NCBI GenBank assembly: GCA_900498245.1
Contig: LS998015.1
Location: forward strand, 2,321,834 to 2,385,833
Source: Candidatus Zixiibacteriota bacterium
GTDB taxonomy: Bacteria > Zixibacteria > MSB-5A5 > GN15 > PGXB01
Reading direction: 5' to 3'
Length of the DNA: 64,000 nucleotides
The notes under the pieces were generated by a model that saw only the letters and a program-made list of their open reading frames with translations, was not told where the DNA came from and made no database searches. The translations under genes were made by a program, and so were the position numbers. Below are positions 27,703-37,905 of the stretch, piece by piece (positions within the stretch are counted from its first letter, which is position 1; every line of letters begins with the position of its first letter).

Positions 27703-28641
27703 TTATTCCTCCTCCCCTTCTTCTTTCTTGCCTGATAGAAGATACAGCACGGCCATACGAACCGCCTGTCCGTTGGTGACTTGATCGAGAATGACAGAGG
27801 AGTCACTGTCGGCCACATCATTGGTGATTTCGACGCCGCGATTCATCGGGCCGGGGTGCATAATGGTGTAATTTTTATTGAGTAATTTGAGCCTTTCGGC
27901 GGTCATGCCGAACAGATTAGTGTATTCCCGCTGGGAGGGAAAGAGCCCGGCCTGCTGGCGTTCCAACTGGATGCGCATGATATTGACGACATCGGCGCCA
28001 TCGATGGCTTCATCGAGATTGGTAAAGACATCAGCGCCGAATTGCTCGACGTCCACAGGGAGCAGAGTCGACGGTCCGCAAAGGGCGACAGAAGCCCCCA
28101 TGGCCTTCAGGCCCCAGATATTGGAACGAACGACACGGGAATGCTTAATGTCGCCGACCAGGACTATCCGCAGTCCTTTCAGCTTTTTGTATTTGCGCCG
28201 GATGGTGAACATATCGAGAAGGCCCTGGGTCGGGTGTTCATGAGCGCCGTCGCCGGCATTAATGATATTCGACTCGATGCACTGGGTGAGAAAATACGGG
28301 ACGCCGGATGAGGCGTGACGGACAACAACCATATCAATTTTCATCGCTTCGATATTACGAACCGTGTCCTTAAGGGTCTCCCCTTTTTTCACGGAGGAAG
28401 TTCCGGGAGTAAAACTGACGGTATCGGCAGAAAGTCGCTTCTCGGCCAGTTCGAAGGAAATACGAGTGCGGGTCGAGGGCTCATAGAAGAGATTTAGGAC
28501 CGTCATGCCGCGCAGGGTCGGAACCTTCTTTATGGGTCGTTCGATAATTTCCCGGAAAGATTCAGCGGTATCCAATATGAGCGTGATTTCGTCGGGGCTC
28601 ATTCCCTCCAGACCGAGCAAATGGCGGGACTTCAGGGCCAT
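27703..28641 (-). CDS. pyrB: aspartate carbamoyltransferase catalytic subunit
   Basis: A 312-residue transcarbamylase that joins carbamoyl phosphate and aspartate. It carries the carbamoyl-phosphate loop PSTRTRISFELA near residue 55 and HPTQGLLDMFTI, together with the aspartate-binding region. No pyrI regulatory subunit is in the window. Its start overlaps the pyrR stop (TAATG), and GGAGG lies upstream. Confidence 0.96.
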   Translation of the reverse strand: MALKSRHLLGLEGMSPDEITLILDTAESFREIIERPIKKVPTLRGMTVLNLFYEPSTRTRISFELAEKRLSADTVSFTPGTSSVKKGETLKDTVRNIEAMKIDMVVVRHASSGVPYFLTQCIESNIINAGDGAHEHPTQGLLDMFTIRRKYKKLKGLRIVLVGDIKHSRVVRSNIWGLKAMGASVALCGPSTLLPVDVEQFGADVFTNLDEAIDGADVVNIMRIQLERQQAGLFPSQREYTNLFGMTAERLKLLNKNYTIMHPGPMNRGVEITNDVADSDSSVILDQVTNGQAVRMAVLYLLSGKKEEGEEE

Positions 28642-29249
28642 TATTTCCTCCCCCCTTTCCCTTTTGATTTTTTCGCGGCAAGTTGTTTCGGAACCGGTTT
28701 TTTCATGCCGGACTTGACCACGATGACCATCTCTTTCCCGTCTTTTTCTCTGAGCCGGACGAGCACCCGGTCGTCATTTTGGGTGGGGATGTTCTTGCCA
28801 ACATAGTCGGGCCGGATCGGCAATTCCCGGTGACCGCGGTCGACCAGCACCGCCAACTGAATGGAACGGGGCCGGCCAAAATCAATTATTTGATCCAGAG
28901 CGGCGCGGATGGTGCGCCCGGTATAGAGAACATCATCGACCAGAATAACATTGCGATCGACGACATCAAATAGAATCTCAGTTCTCTGAATCACCGGCTG
29001 ATCGAGCTTGGTATGAATATCATCGCGATAAAGATTTATATCCATAAGTCCGACCGGGACGGCAACGCCCTCGACGGCCTTGATATTGGCGGCAATTCTT
29101 TTGGCCACGTCGGCCCCGCGGCTCAAAATACCGATCAGAACCAGCGATTCGGCGCCGCTGTTTTTTTCGAGAATCTCGTGGGATATTCGAGTGACGGCTC
29201 GGTCAATATCCTTTTCGTTCATCACCGTTTCTATTTTTTCTTTGAGCAA
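28641..29249 (-). CDS. pyrR: bifunctional pyr operon regulator / uracil phosphoribosyltransferase
   Basis: A 202-residue PyrR protein. It has the PRPP loop VILVDDVLYTGRTIRAA and the conserved LIGILSRG and DINLYRDD segments. It binds a specific RNA loop when UMP is bound and lowers pyr gene expression. In many species it also has uracil phosphoribosyltransferase activity. The start is a TTG at 29249 backed by AGGAGG six bases upstream. An ATG ten codons later would remove part of the fold. A lysine-rich tail of about 25 residues extends beyond the usual end. A cognate RNA loop and promoter lie upstream at 29361-29436. Confidence 0.94.
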   Translation of the reverse strand: MLKEKIETVMNEKDIDRAVTRISHEILEKNSGAESLVLIGILSRGADVAKRIAANIKAVEGVAVPVGLMDINLYRDDIHTKLDQPVIQRTEILFDVVDRNVILVDDVLYTGRTIRAALDQIIDFGRPRSIQLAVLVDRGHRELPIRPDYVGKNIPTQNDDRVLVRLREKDGKEMVIVVKSGMKKPVPKQLAAKKSKGKGGRK

Positions 29250-29360
29250 GGTTCCTCCTCTTCCTCAGTAATTGCAGGACACAGGAATTAAAAGCAGATA
29301 TTTAAAAAATATATTTTTCAGGGGAAGCGAACACTTTTCACGCAGAACTATCATGTTTGT

Positions 29361-29393
29361 CCTTTGGCCGTCTCTCTGGGCGGCTTTAAAAGG
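29361..29393 (-). promoter_or_regulatory. PyrR RNA-binding loop in the pyr leader
   Basis: Read on the minus strand, the RNA folds as lower stem CCTTT / AAAGG, a TAAA internal bulge, upper stem GCCG / CGGC and terminal loop CCCAGAGAGA. The loop contains the PyrR consensus CCNGNGAG, and a purine-rich internal bulge is typical of known PyrR sites. It begins about ten bases after the predicted transcription start. No terminator is obvious between it and pyrR, so control may be translational or through an antiterminator-type alternative fold. AGGACA at 29357-29362 and TGTCCT at 29275-29280 (plus-strand coordinates) are also complementary. Confidence 0.65.
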
Positions 29394-29408
29394 TTTAAAG
29401 TCAAAACG

Positions 29409-29436
29409 ATTATATGAATTTCTTCAAATGAGTCAA
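29409..29436 (-). promoter_or_regulatory. sigma-70-type promoter of pyrRBC
   Basis: On the minus strand TTGACT (29436-29431) and TATAAT (29414-29409) are separated by 16 bases. It lies just past the stop of the double-ATPase gene. Transcription would start near 29402, leaving a leader of about 150 bases that carries the PyrR loop. Confidence 0.7.
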
Positions 29437-29463
29437 GAGAGAAAGATAAAATTCATAAAAATG

Positions 29464-31077
29464 TCAGGAAAAATCGAGAGAAGTCTGCGAGGAATTCTTG
29501 CCCTTCTTTGCTATTCCGGCGGCCAATTCCTTTTCCGTGAAGTAATTGATTTTGCGGAATTTGTCGAGCTGGTATTTTATGAGTTCCGGAGTTGAAAGAA
29601 AACCGGAGTAATCGAACTTTCGAAAAAAGTCTTCCTTTTTATAGGCGAGGGGAACCCCTCCTCTTACAATTGGGATTATTTCGTCGACCAAATCGAGAAC
29701 GATGTTCCCATGGTGAGAGACAATAATTACGCCGACGCCCTTGGCTTTCAGGCGGCCGACCGTGGCCTTAAAAAGCTCGATCCCATCGGCATCAAGGCCG
29801 CAAGTCGGTTCATCGAAGAAAATAAACGATGGCTGAAGGGAAAGGATGGCGGCAAAGGCGAGGCGCCGCTTCTCCCCTCCCGAAAGTGTAAACGGGTCGC
29901 GGTTGGCAAATAAATCCGGGGAGAGGCCGGCAAGGGAGTAACATTCCTCGGCGACTGAGTCGATATTTTCAAGTCCCAGATTTTCAGCGCCGAAACGGAT
30001 TTCTTTTTCGACCGTTTCCAGAAAGAATTGCCGCTCCGGGTGTTGAAAGGATACCGCGAGGCGGCCCGGTTCCGGTCTAAACCCCCCATATTTTACCGCC
30101 CCGGAAAGCGGTTTCAATAGCCCGGCCATTAATTGAATTAAGGTGCTTTTGCCGCTTCCGGAAGGCCCCACAATTCCATAGACTTTATTATTTGTCAGTT
30201 TGAAATTGATTTCTTCAAACAGCAACGAATCTTGTTCATCGTAGGCGTATGAGACATCCTCTAACACGATTGATTTTAATTCCGAATTATTATCTATTGA
30301 AGAATGAATCCCGGGGTCATTTTGGGGGAAATCACGATTGCTCTCAATCCGATAAGACAGCGGGACATTAATTCCCGCGGTGCTGCAAAGTTCATAATCT
30401 CCGAAGATTTCGAAAGGAGAACGGTCCGCCACAATTCTTCCTTTGTGGAAGACCAGCAGCCGTTTGTAATCTTCCGTCACATAGGCATATTGAGTTATTC
30501 TCAGAACAGTAAGTTGGGGATTATTTTCGATTAATCGATTGAGGGCCTGGTTTAAAATATTCTTTCCTGATTCATCGAGGTATGAACCGGGTTCATCGAG
30601 AACCAAAATTTTAGGGTCGGCAACCATCACTGCCGCCAACGCGGTCTTTTGCTTTTCACCGCCCGACAGTTCAGCCGTAAGGCGGTTCCGTAAATCATAA
30701 AGCCCGAAGAAATGTAGAATTTCGTCAACGCGCTTTTTCAAATCGGGATGGCGAATATTAAGATTTTCCAGCGTGAAGGCGACTTCCCTTTCGACCGTAG
30801 TCGAAACCAGTTGATTATCGGGATTTTGAAATACCACTCCGACCGTTGATTTCAAAGCGGCATTGTTTGCCGGTTCCAAGGGATTGAGGCCGGCAACTAT
30901 TATTTCTCCCGAAAAAGCCCTGTAGATACCGTTCAGCATCAAGGCGAAAGTCGTTTTTCCCGAACCGTTCCGCCCGATTACGGCAACCTTTTCCCCGGCG
31001 GCAATTTGCAGATCAACACCGTCGAGAACGACGGCACCGTCGGGATGAGCATAGGCAACATTGGAAAATCTAATCAT
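29464..31077 (-). CDS. ECF-type transporter double ATPase (EcfA-EcfA' fusion)
   Basis: A 537-residue protein with two complete ABC ATPase domains in one chain. The first (about residues 3-230) has GRNGSGKTT at 35-43, LSGGEKQKTALA and LVLDEPGSYLDESG. The second (about 265-510) has GPSGSGKSTL, LSGGEKRRLAFA and FFDEPTCGLDADG. This is the arrangement of energy-coupling-factor vitamin/metal importers. The EcfT membrane component and any substrate-binding S component are absent from the window. ATG 31077 is preceded by TTG six bases earlier. There is no ribosome-binding site, and a terminator-like hairpin ends five bases upstream. Confidence 0.9.
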   Translation of the reverse strand: MIRFSNVAYAHPDGAVVLDGVDLQIAAGEKVAVIGRNGSGKTTFALMLNGIYRAFSGEIIVAGLNPLEPANNAALKSTVGVVFQNPDNQLVSTTVEREVAFTLENLNIRHPDLKKRVDEILHFFGLYDLRNRLTAELSGGEKQKTALAAVMVADPKILVLDEPGSYLDESGKNILNQALNRLIENNPQLTVLRITQYAYVTEDYKRLLVFHKGRIVADRSPFEIFGDYELCSTAGINVPLSYRIESNRDFPQNDPGIHSSIDNNSELKSIVLEDVSYAYDEQDSLLFEEINFKLTNNKVYGIVGPSGSGKSTLIQLMAGLLKPLSGAVKYGGFRPEPGRLAVSFQHPERQFFLETVEKEIRFGAENLGLENIDSVAEECYSLAGLSPDLFANRDPFTLSGGEKRRLAFAAILSLQPSFIFFDEPTCGLDADGIELFKATVGRLKAKGVGVIIVSHHGNIVLDLVDEIIPIVRGGVPLAYKKEDFFRKFDYSGFLSTPELIKYQLDKFRKINYFTEKELAAGIAKKGKNSSQTSLDFS

Positions 31078-31081
31078 ATAC

Positions 31082-31117
31082 AAAAACCGCCGAAGGCATA
31101 AATAATACCTTCGGCGG
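31082..31117 (-). terminator. rho-independent terminator after gcvPB
   Basis: A 10-base perfect stem CCGCCGAAGG / CCTTCGGCGG with an 11-base loop, followed on the minus strand by TTTTT. It ends right at the start of the double-ATPase gene, so reading of that gene needs read-through or a promoter upstream of the hairpin. Confidence 0.75.
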
Positions 31118-31140
31118 GTATAATCAAAGGATAATCTTGA

Positions 31141-32598
31141 TCAATTCCTATAACAAACATCAAGTTCACGCGCCGCTTTGACTTCGTCAAGACGGCGGAC
31201 GGGAGTGCTATAAGGAGCATGTCTGATCATTTCGGGGTCTTTTTCTGCTTCTTTGGAAATGGCAATCAAGGTGGCAGCAAACGATTCCAAGGTTTCCCGG
31301 CTTTCGGTTTCGGTGGGCTCGATCATAAAGGCCTCATGGACAATCAGCGGGAAGTATACAGTGGGAGCATGGTAGCCATAATCGAGCAGTCTCTTGGCGA
31401 TATCCAATCCTTTTACGCCGAATTTCTTTTGGCGGTCGCAGGAAAGGACAAATTCGTGCATACAGGTTCGATCATAGGGAACTTCGAATTCATCGTGCAG
31501 CAGCACACGCAAATAATTGGCATTGAGGACGGCATTTTCTGAAACCCGCCTCAGTCCAACCGCTCCAAGGGATCGGATATAGGCATAGGCGCGAATGATA
31601 TTGGCGAAATTGCCGTAAAAACTGTGCATCCTGCCGATCGACTTGGGGCGATCGTAGTCGAGAAACAGGCGGTTGTTCTCATCGGTTTTCCGGGAAATTA
31701 CCGGCACCGGAAGGAAAGGAGCCAATTTCTCCACAACGGCGACGGCACCGGCGCCCGGCCCACCACCGCCATGGGGAGTGGAAAAGGTTTTATGCAGATT
31801 GAAATGGAGAACGTCAAAACCAATCTGACCCGGTTTTACCACGCCCAACTGGGCATTCAGGTTAGCGCCGTCCATATAAAGTAAAGCGCCGGCCCGGTGC
31901 ACTACCTCGGCCACTTTCACAATTTCGGATTCAAAAAGGCCAAGTGTGTTGGGGTTGGTTATCATCAGCGCAGCAGTTTCGTCGTCAATGGCGGCCGCGA
32001 CCGCTTCGGGAGTAATCATGCCCTTCTCGTTGGATTTTATTTGAACGGCTTCATATCCGACCATGGTCACCGAGGCCGGATTGGTACCGTGAGCCGAATC
32101 AGGGATAAGTACCTTTTTCCTGATTTTACCCTTATCCTTATGATAGGCGCGGATAATGAGCAGACCGGCAAATTCCCCATGGGCCCCCGCCACCGGCTGA
32201 AGCGATATGGCGGCAAAACCGGAGATTTCCTTAAGATAGTCTTCCATTTCAGACATAATCTGCAAAGAACCGGCCGCGGTCCGGCAAGGCGCAAGCGGAT
32301 GCTGATTAATGAATCCGGGCATGGAGGCGGCGACATCATTCAACTTAGGATTATATTTCATGGTGCAGGATCCGAGGGGATAGAAGCCCTTGTCGATATG
32401 ATGATTTTTGACCGAGAGCGCGACAAAGTGCCGCATGACCTCCCCTTCAGTTGATTCCGGCAACAAAGCGTCTTCGCTCCGCCGGTGTTTTTCCGGGATC
32501 AGCCCCAGGATTTCATTTTCGTCGGCGCCGGTTTCCGGCAGAGAAGCACCGATTCGTCCCGGAACCGATTTTTCATAAATCAATATTTTGTCATTCAT
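31141..32598 (-). CDS. gcvPB: glycine dehydrogenase (decarboxylating) subunit 2
   Basis: A 485-residue P-protein subunit of the split type. The PLP lysine is in HFNLHKTFSTPHGGGG. Upstream are FYPLGSCTMKYNPK and QPVAGAHGEFAGL, both characteristic. With GcvPA it releases CO2 from glycine and passes the aminomethyl group to lipoylated GcvH. It is separated from gcvPA by a thioredoxin-like lipoprotein gene and followed by a clear terminator. Confidence 0.96.
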   Translation of the reverse strand: MNDKILIYEKSVPGRIGASLPETGADENEILGLIPEKHRRSEDALLPESTEGEVMRHFVALSVKNHHIDKGFYPLGSCTMKYNPKLNDVAASMPGFINQHPLAPCRTAAGSLQIMSEMEDYLKEISGFAAISLQPVAGAHGEFAGLLIIRAYHKDKGKIRKKVLIPDSAHGTNPASVTMVGYEAVQIKSNEKGMITPEAVAAAIDDETAALMITNPNTLGLFESEIVKVAEVVHRAGALLYMDGANLNAQLGVVKPGQIGFDVLHFNLHKTFSTPHGGGGPGAGAVAVVEKLAPFLPVPVISRKTDENNRLFLDYDRPKSIGRMHSFYGNFANIIRAYAYIRSLGAVGLRRVSENAVLNANYLRVLLHDEFEVPYDRTCMHEFVLSCDRQKKFGVKGLDIAKRLLDYGYHAPTVYFPLIVHEAFMIEPTETESRETLESFAATLIAISKEAEKDPEMIRHAPYSTPVRRLDEVKAARELDVCYRN

Positions 32599-32616
32599 AG
32601 AATTCAGGATTTTTCC

Positions 32617-33513
32617 TTATTTGGCCGTTTCAGGGGGCTCGGGATTTTTAAGCCGTTCGATCTGTTTCTGCGCGTAAGCCGTATCCTCGCTGGTCGGATA
32701 GGTTTTAATAAAGGATTCAAAGGCTTTAATTGCGGCGGTAGTATCCCCTTTTCGGGCAAGAACGATGGCAGAATAGATATGGGCCTCCGGAGCCCGATCG
32801 CTGGTGGCGAATTTGGTCATGACATTTTTGAAAATGGTATAAGCCTCATCATATTTTTTGTCCCGCATCTTGATATCGCCGAGAGACATCATTGCCTCCA
32901 AACCGAATTTCTGGGCGTTATCAGGATCGGCCGTCAAGACCTTCTGCAAATATTGTTCAGCCTCAGGATACATGCCGCGGTCGGCATATTTCTGGGCGAT
33001 AGTGGCATTCAGTTCGATATTGGCGCCGGAATCGGCTTCCTTTTTCAGGAAATAATCGAGGGTATTAATACCGTGCAAGTAGTCATCCACGGTCTGGATG
33101 AAATCCTGCGCCGGAAGGTAGCCCGCGATGCGATCGATTTCGGTACCGTCGTTATTCATCAGGACAATGGTCGGATAGGCTCTAACCATATATTTGGCCG
33201 CCGTGACAGTATCGACTTCGGCATTAATCTTGGTGAAGACCAGATTTTGGGAAAGAGCGATAACGGCGGAATCAACGTAGGTCTCGGTATCAAGTTTCTT
33301 GCACCAGGTGCACCAATCGGTATAAAAATCTATAAGGACCTTCTGATTTTTTTCCTGGGCCAATTTCAGAGCGCCGTCATAGGATGTGGCAAAATCGATT
33401 TTGGTCGGAGCGGCCGGCGGGGCCTCTTTCTTGCCGCAACCGGAAATGGCAATTATGGCGACCATTACAGCTATCGCAATGGCAATTAGCGGATAAACTT
33501 TCTGCTTTCTCAT
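32617..33513 (-). CDS. thioredoxin-fold/TPR lipoprotein
   Basis: A 298-residue exported protein. A signal peptide ends in a lipobox (AISGC, C26). A thioredoxin-like domain has WCTWC at residues 67-71 and a YPTIVLM cis-proline region. TPR-like helices (about 170-290) end in a proline-rich tail. It resembles DUF255/thioredoxin-7-type proteins that reduce or trap thiols outside the cytoplasm. ATG 33513 was chosen because GGAG is six bases upstream and the signal peptide begins there. A longer frame to 33735 would overlap gcvPA. Its place between gcvPA and gcvPB is unusual. Confidence 0.87.
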   Translation of the reverse strand: MRKQKVYPLIAIAIAVMVAIIAISGCGKKEAPPAAPTKIDFATSYDGALKLAQEKNQKVLIDFYTDWCTWCKKLDTETYVDSAVIALSQNLVFTKINAEVDTVTAAKYMVRAYPTIVLMNNDGTEIDRIAGYLPAQDFIQTVDDYLHGINTLDYFLKKEADSGANIELNATIAQKYADRGMYPEAEQYLQKVLTADPDNAQKFGLEAMMSLGDIKMRDKKYDEAYTIFKNVMTKFATSDRAPEAHIYSAIVLARKGDTTAAIKAFESFIKTYPTSEDTAYAQKQIERLKNPEPPETAK

Positions 33514-33568
33514 CATCAACTCCGTTTTTTTAAAGTTCCTCAAAATTTGCTCAATTTCATATGCCCGA

Positions 33569-34930
33569 TTATCGCCGCGAAAGAATCGGGTCGGCGACCA
33601 GTTCTTTGACAGCGGAAACCAGTCGGTTAATTTCCGCTCCGGTTCGCTTTTCAGTAGCCGATATAAGGAGAGCATTGTCCATATCCGGATAGAAGCGGCC
33701 CAGATCAATTCCCGGCAATATGTTGTAGCGGTCAATCATCATATCAACTAATTGCCTGGCCGGAAGAGGGGTCTTGATGGCGACCTCCCGCACAAAATCC
33801 CCATTGAAAAATGGGCTGAATCCGGGGATCGTACAAATCTCTCTGGCAACCTGATGGGTTCTTTCCATGGACAGAAGGGCGACTCTTTTCAATCCCTGCC
33901 GTCCCAGTAAGGATAGATAAACCGCGGCGGTGGTGGCACATAAGGCCTGATTAGTGCAAATATTGGAGGTTGCCTTTTCCCGTCGGATATGCTGTTCTCG
34001 GGTCTGCAAAGTCAGAACGAATCCCGGTTTACCTTCGGAATCGATAGTACGGGCCGCCAGGCGTCCCGGAATAGAGCGGATCAGGGCCTTTTTTACGGCA
34101 AAGAAACCGAGTAAGGGTCCTCCAAAATTCAGCGGGATTCCCAAAGGCTGTCCCTCGCCGACGGCGATATCGGCACCATAGTCTGCCGGAGTTTTGAGCA
34201 CGGCGGCGGCGATAGGATCAACAGCCATTATGAATAGCCCGCCGGCGCTATGAATCAGCTCGGCAGCTTTTCCGGCATCTTCCATAAGCCCGAAGAAATT
34301 GGGCTGGGCCAGAATAAGGCCGGCCGTCTGCTCATTGGCGAAAGATTTAACGGCATCCAAATCAGTTATTCCGCCTTTGGCCGGGATATTGATGATCTCG
34401 GCGTCAAGACCGGAAAGGTACGTTCTGATGACCTCACGATAGAGAGGATTCAGGGCCTCGGAGACCAAAATTTTCCTGCGCCGCGTCTGGGCCAGCGCCA
34501 GCGAGGCGGCCTCGGCAGCTGCCGTCGCACCGTCATACATCGAGGCATTGGCCACATCCATGCCGGTCAGTCGGCAAATATGGGTCTGGAATTCATAAAT
34601 AACCTGGAGAGTCCCTTGAGAAACTTCGGCCTGGTACGGCGTATAGGCGGTCATGAATTCAGGGCGGCTGATTATTGTATTTACCGCCGAGGGAATAAAA
34701 TGATCGTAAACACCGCCGCCGGCGAAAGTCACCATCTCCGCCTTATTCAGTTTGGAAATGTCCGTCATCTCTTGAAGCAGTTCCACCTCGGAAAGAGGTT
34801 CAGGAAGATTCAGGAGTGATTTGAGACGGATTTTTTCGGGGACCGGCAAAAATAATTCTTCGATTGAACCGAGTCCGATCTTCTCCAGCATCTGCCTGCG
34901 ATCGTCATCGGTATTGGGAATGTATGGCAT
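33569..34930 (-). CDS. gcvPA: glycine dehydrogenase (decarboxylating) subunit 1
   Basis: A 453-residue N-terminal subunit of split glycine decarboxylase. It has MPYIPNTDDDRRQML at the start, GGGVYDHFIPS and YTPYQAEVSQGTLQ in the core, and TREQHIRREKATSN. It has the aminotransferase fold but no PLP lysine of its own, as normal for this subunit. It starts 17 bases after gcvH ends. Confidence 0.96.
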   Translation of the reverse strand: MPYIPNTDDDRRQMLEKIGLGSIEELFLPVPEKIRLKSLLNLPEPLSEVELLQEMTDISKLNKAEMVTFAGGGVYDHFIPSAVNTIISRPEFMTAYTPYQAEVSQGTLQVIYEFQTHICRLTGMDVANASMYDGATAAAEAASLALAQTRRRKILVSEALNPLYREVIRTYLSGLDAEIINIPAKGGITDLDAVKSFANEQTAGLILAQPNFFGLMEDAGKAAELIHSAGGLFIMAVDPIAAAVLKTPADYGADIAVGEGQPLGIPLNFGGPLLGFFAVKKALIRSIPGRLAARTIDSEGKPGFVLTLQTREQHIRREKATSNICTNQALCATTAAVYLSLLGRQGLKRVALLSMERTHQVAREICTIPGFSPFFNGDFVREVAIKTPLPARQLVDMMIDRYNILPGIDLGRFYPDMDNALLISATEKRTGAEINRLVSAVKELVADPILSRR

Positions 34931-34947
34931 ATTTAAAAGTCTGGTTC

Positions 34948-35325
34948 CTATCCGACAAGTTTGCTGTATTCAGAAGCGGGCAAAAGTTTATCCCATTCAC
35001 CCGAATCGTTAATTCTCACTTTAACCATCCAGCCCTGACCGTAGGGGTCACGGTTCACGAGCATAGGATCGGTTTCCAGTTCCTTGTTAATCTCGACCAC
35101 TTCGCCCGACATAGGGGCAAAAAGCTCCGAGACCGCTTTGACAGCTTCAATCGTGCCGAAAGGCTGCAGGGCCTTGACTTTGGTTCCCACCGCCGGAAGT
35201 TCCACGAAAACTACATCGCCCAATTCTCCCTGAGCGTATTCGGTAATTCCGAAGGTGGCGGTATCATCGTCGAGAGCCACCCACTCATGCTCGCTGGTAT
35301 ATTTCAACTTATCAGGAATATTCAA
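34948..35325 (-). CDS. gcvH: glycine cleavage system H protein
   Basis: A 125-residue carrier with a lipoyl fold. The lipoylated lysine is K63 in TIEAVKAVSEL, and the opening KYTSEHEWVALDD is typical. It carries the aminomethyl group between P and T proteins. gcvT, which often precedes gcvH, is absent; accC lies immediately upstream instead, only 15 bases away. Confidence 0.96.
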   Translation of the reverse strand: MNIPDKLKYTSEHEWVALDDDTATFGITEYAQGELGDVVFVELPAVGTKVKALQPFGTIEAVKAVSELFAPMSGEVVEINKELETDPMLVNRDPYGQGWMVKVRINDSGEWDKLLPASEYSKLVG

Positions 35326-35340
35326 AAAACACCTCCGATG

Positions 35341-36732
<1,392 letters not shown>

Positions 36733-36754
36733 TGTTACCTTCTCACACCAAATG

Positions 36755-37879
36755 TTAGAACTTGTGCACGTCGGGTTCCTCGGCAGGCTCGTTCGATTGC
36801 CACCGTTCCGAGGCCCCGGTAATGCCTTTCACGCGCAGGTCGAAATCGTCGGGGTTGGTACACTGGTTCATCGCTTCCTCGAACGAAATCATCCCGGCTT
36901 TGTAAAGCTGCATAATGGACTGGTCAAAAGTGACCATTCCGTATTGAGTTCCCTGCTCAATAAGATCGGGAATACTCGATGTCTTCTCCTGATTGATAAT
37001 ATAATCTCTTATGGCGGCGGTGGCGACCAAAATTTCGAGGGCCGGCACCCGTCCCGGCATATCGGATCGTGTCAGCAGCCTTTGGCAGACAATCGCCTTG
37101 AGGGTTCCTGCCAGCAGAAGGCGGATTTGCTGATGCTGATGCGGGGGGAAAAAGGAAATTATGCGCGAAAGAGTCTCCACGGCGTTCAGGGTATGCAGGG
37201 TGGTCAGGACCAAATGGCCGGTATCAGCGGCGGTCAGGGCAATTGACATGGTATCGATATCGCGAATTTCTCCGAGGAGAATTACGTCGGGATCCTGCCG
37301 GAATGCGTGCCGCAGTGCCGCGGCGAAATTTTCGGTATCGGCGCCGACTTCGCGCTGACTGATGATACACTTCTTATCGCGATAAATATATTCGATCGGG
37401 TCCTCGATGGTCAATATATTATCGTCCCGATTTTCATTCATATGTTCGATCATTGCCGCGAGAGTCGTAGATTTGCCGGATCCGGTGGTACCGGTTATGA
37501 CAATCAATCCCCGGCGTTCGTTGGATAGCTTTTTCATGGTATCCGGCAGGTTGAGTTCTTCAAAGGTCGGCACGTTGGTATTGACGGCGCGGATGGCGAT
37601 ACCAGTCGTCCCGCGCTGGCGGAAGAGGTTAATACGAAAACGACCCAGTTTGGCCACCGAGAGAGCCAAATCCATCTCGTTTTTCTTGCGGAAACGGTCC
37701 AATTGTTGTTCGTTGAGGATTTGACCGACAATACCGTCCATTTCATCGATTGTCATCGGATTGGTGGAAATCTGTTCCAGATGACCGTTGACACGGATGT
37801 GCGGCCTGATACCGACACGGACATGAAGGTCGGACGCATTTCGCCCCAGCATTTCGACAAGCATTTGCTTAAGAGTCAT
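36755..37879 (-). CDS. pilT: type IV pilus retraction ATPase PilT-like
   Basis: A 374-residue secretion-type ATPase. The Walker A motif is GTTGSGKST at residues 130-138. The Asp box TIEDPIEYI, Walker [10 protein letters not shown] and His box [17 protein letters not shown] follow, all placed as in PilT. The [18 protein letters not shown] stretch is the PilT/PilU signature. It powers pilus retraction from the inner membrane base. No pilin or other pil gene is nearby. The last 25 residues are a polar tail ([15 protein letters not shown]) beyond the usual end. It sits between accB and accC, an odd place that may be lineage-specific. Confidence 0.93.
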   Translation of the reverse strand: MTLKQMLVEMLGRNASDLHVRVGIRPHIRVNGHLEQISTNPMTIDEMDGIVGQILNEQQLDRFRKKNEMDLALSVAKLGRFRINLFRQRGTTGIAIRAVNTNVPTFEELNLPDTMKKLSNERRGLIVITGTTGSGKSTTLAAMIEHMNENRDDNILTIEDPIEYIYRDKKCIISQREVGADTENFAAALRHAFRQDPDVILLGEIRDIDTMSIALTAADTGHLVLTTLHTLNAVETLSRIISFFPPHQHQQIRLLLAGTLKAIVCQRLLTRSDMPGRVPALEILVATAAIRDYIINQEKTSSIPDLIEQGTQYGMVTFDQSIMQLYKAGMISFEEAMNQCTNPDDFDLRVKGITGASERWQSNEPAEEPDVHKF

Positions 37880-37905
37880 AAAGCAGCCTCCTGAAAAGAG
37901 AATTA

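Noticed and set aside
32485-33489. Plus-strand frame of 334 residues
   Set aside because: Shadow of the thioredoxin/TPR lipoprotein and the start of gcvPB.
33514-33735. Longer N-terminus of the thioredoxin lipoprotein
   Set aside because: It overlaps gcvPA and lies before a clear signal peptide with its own ribosome site.
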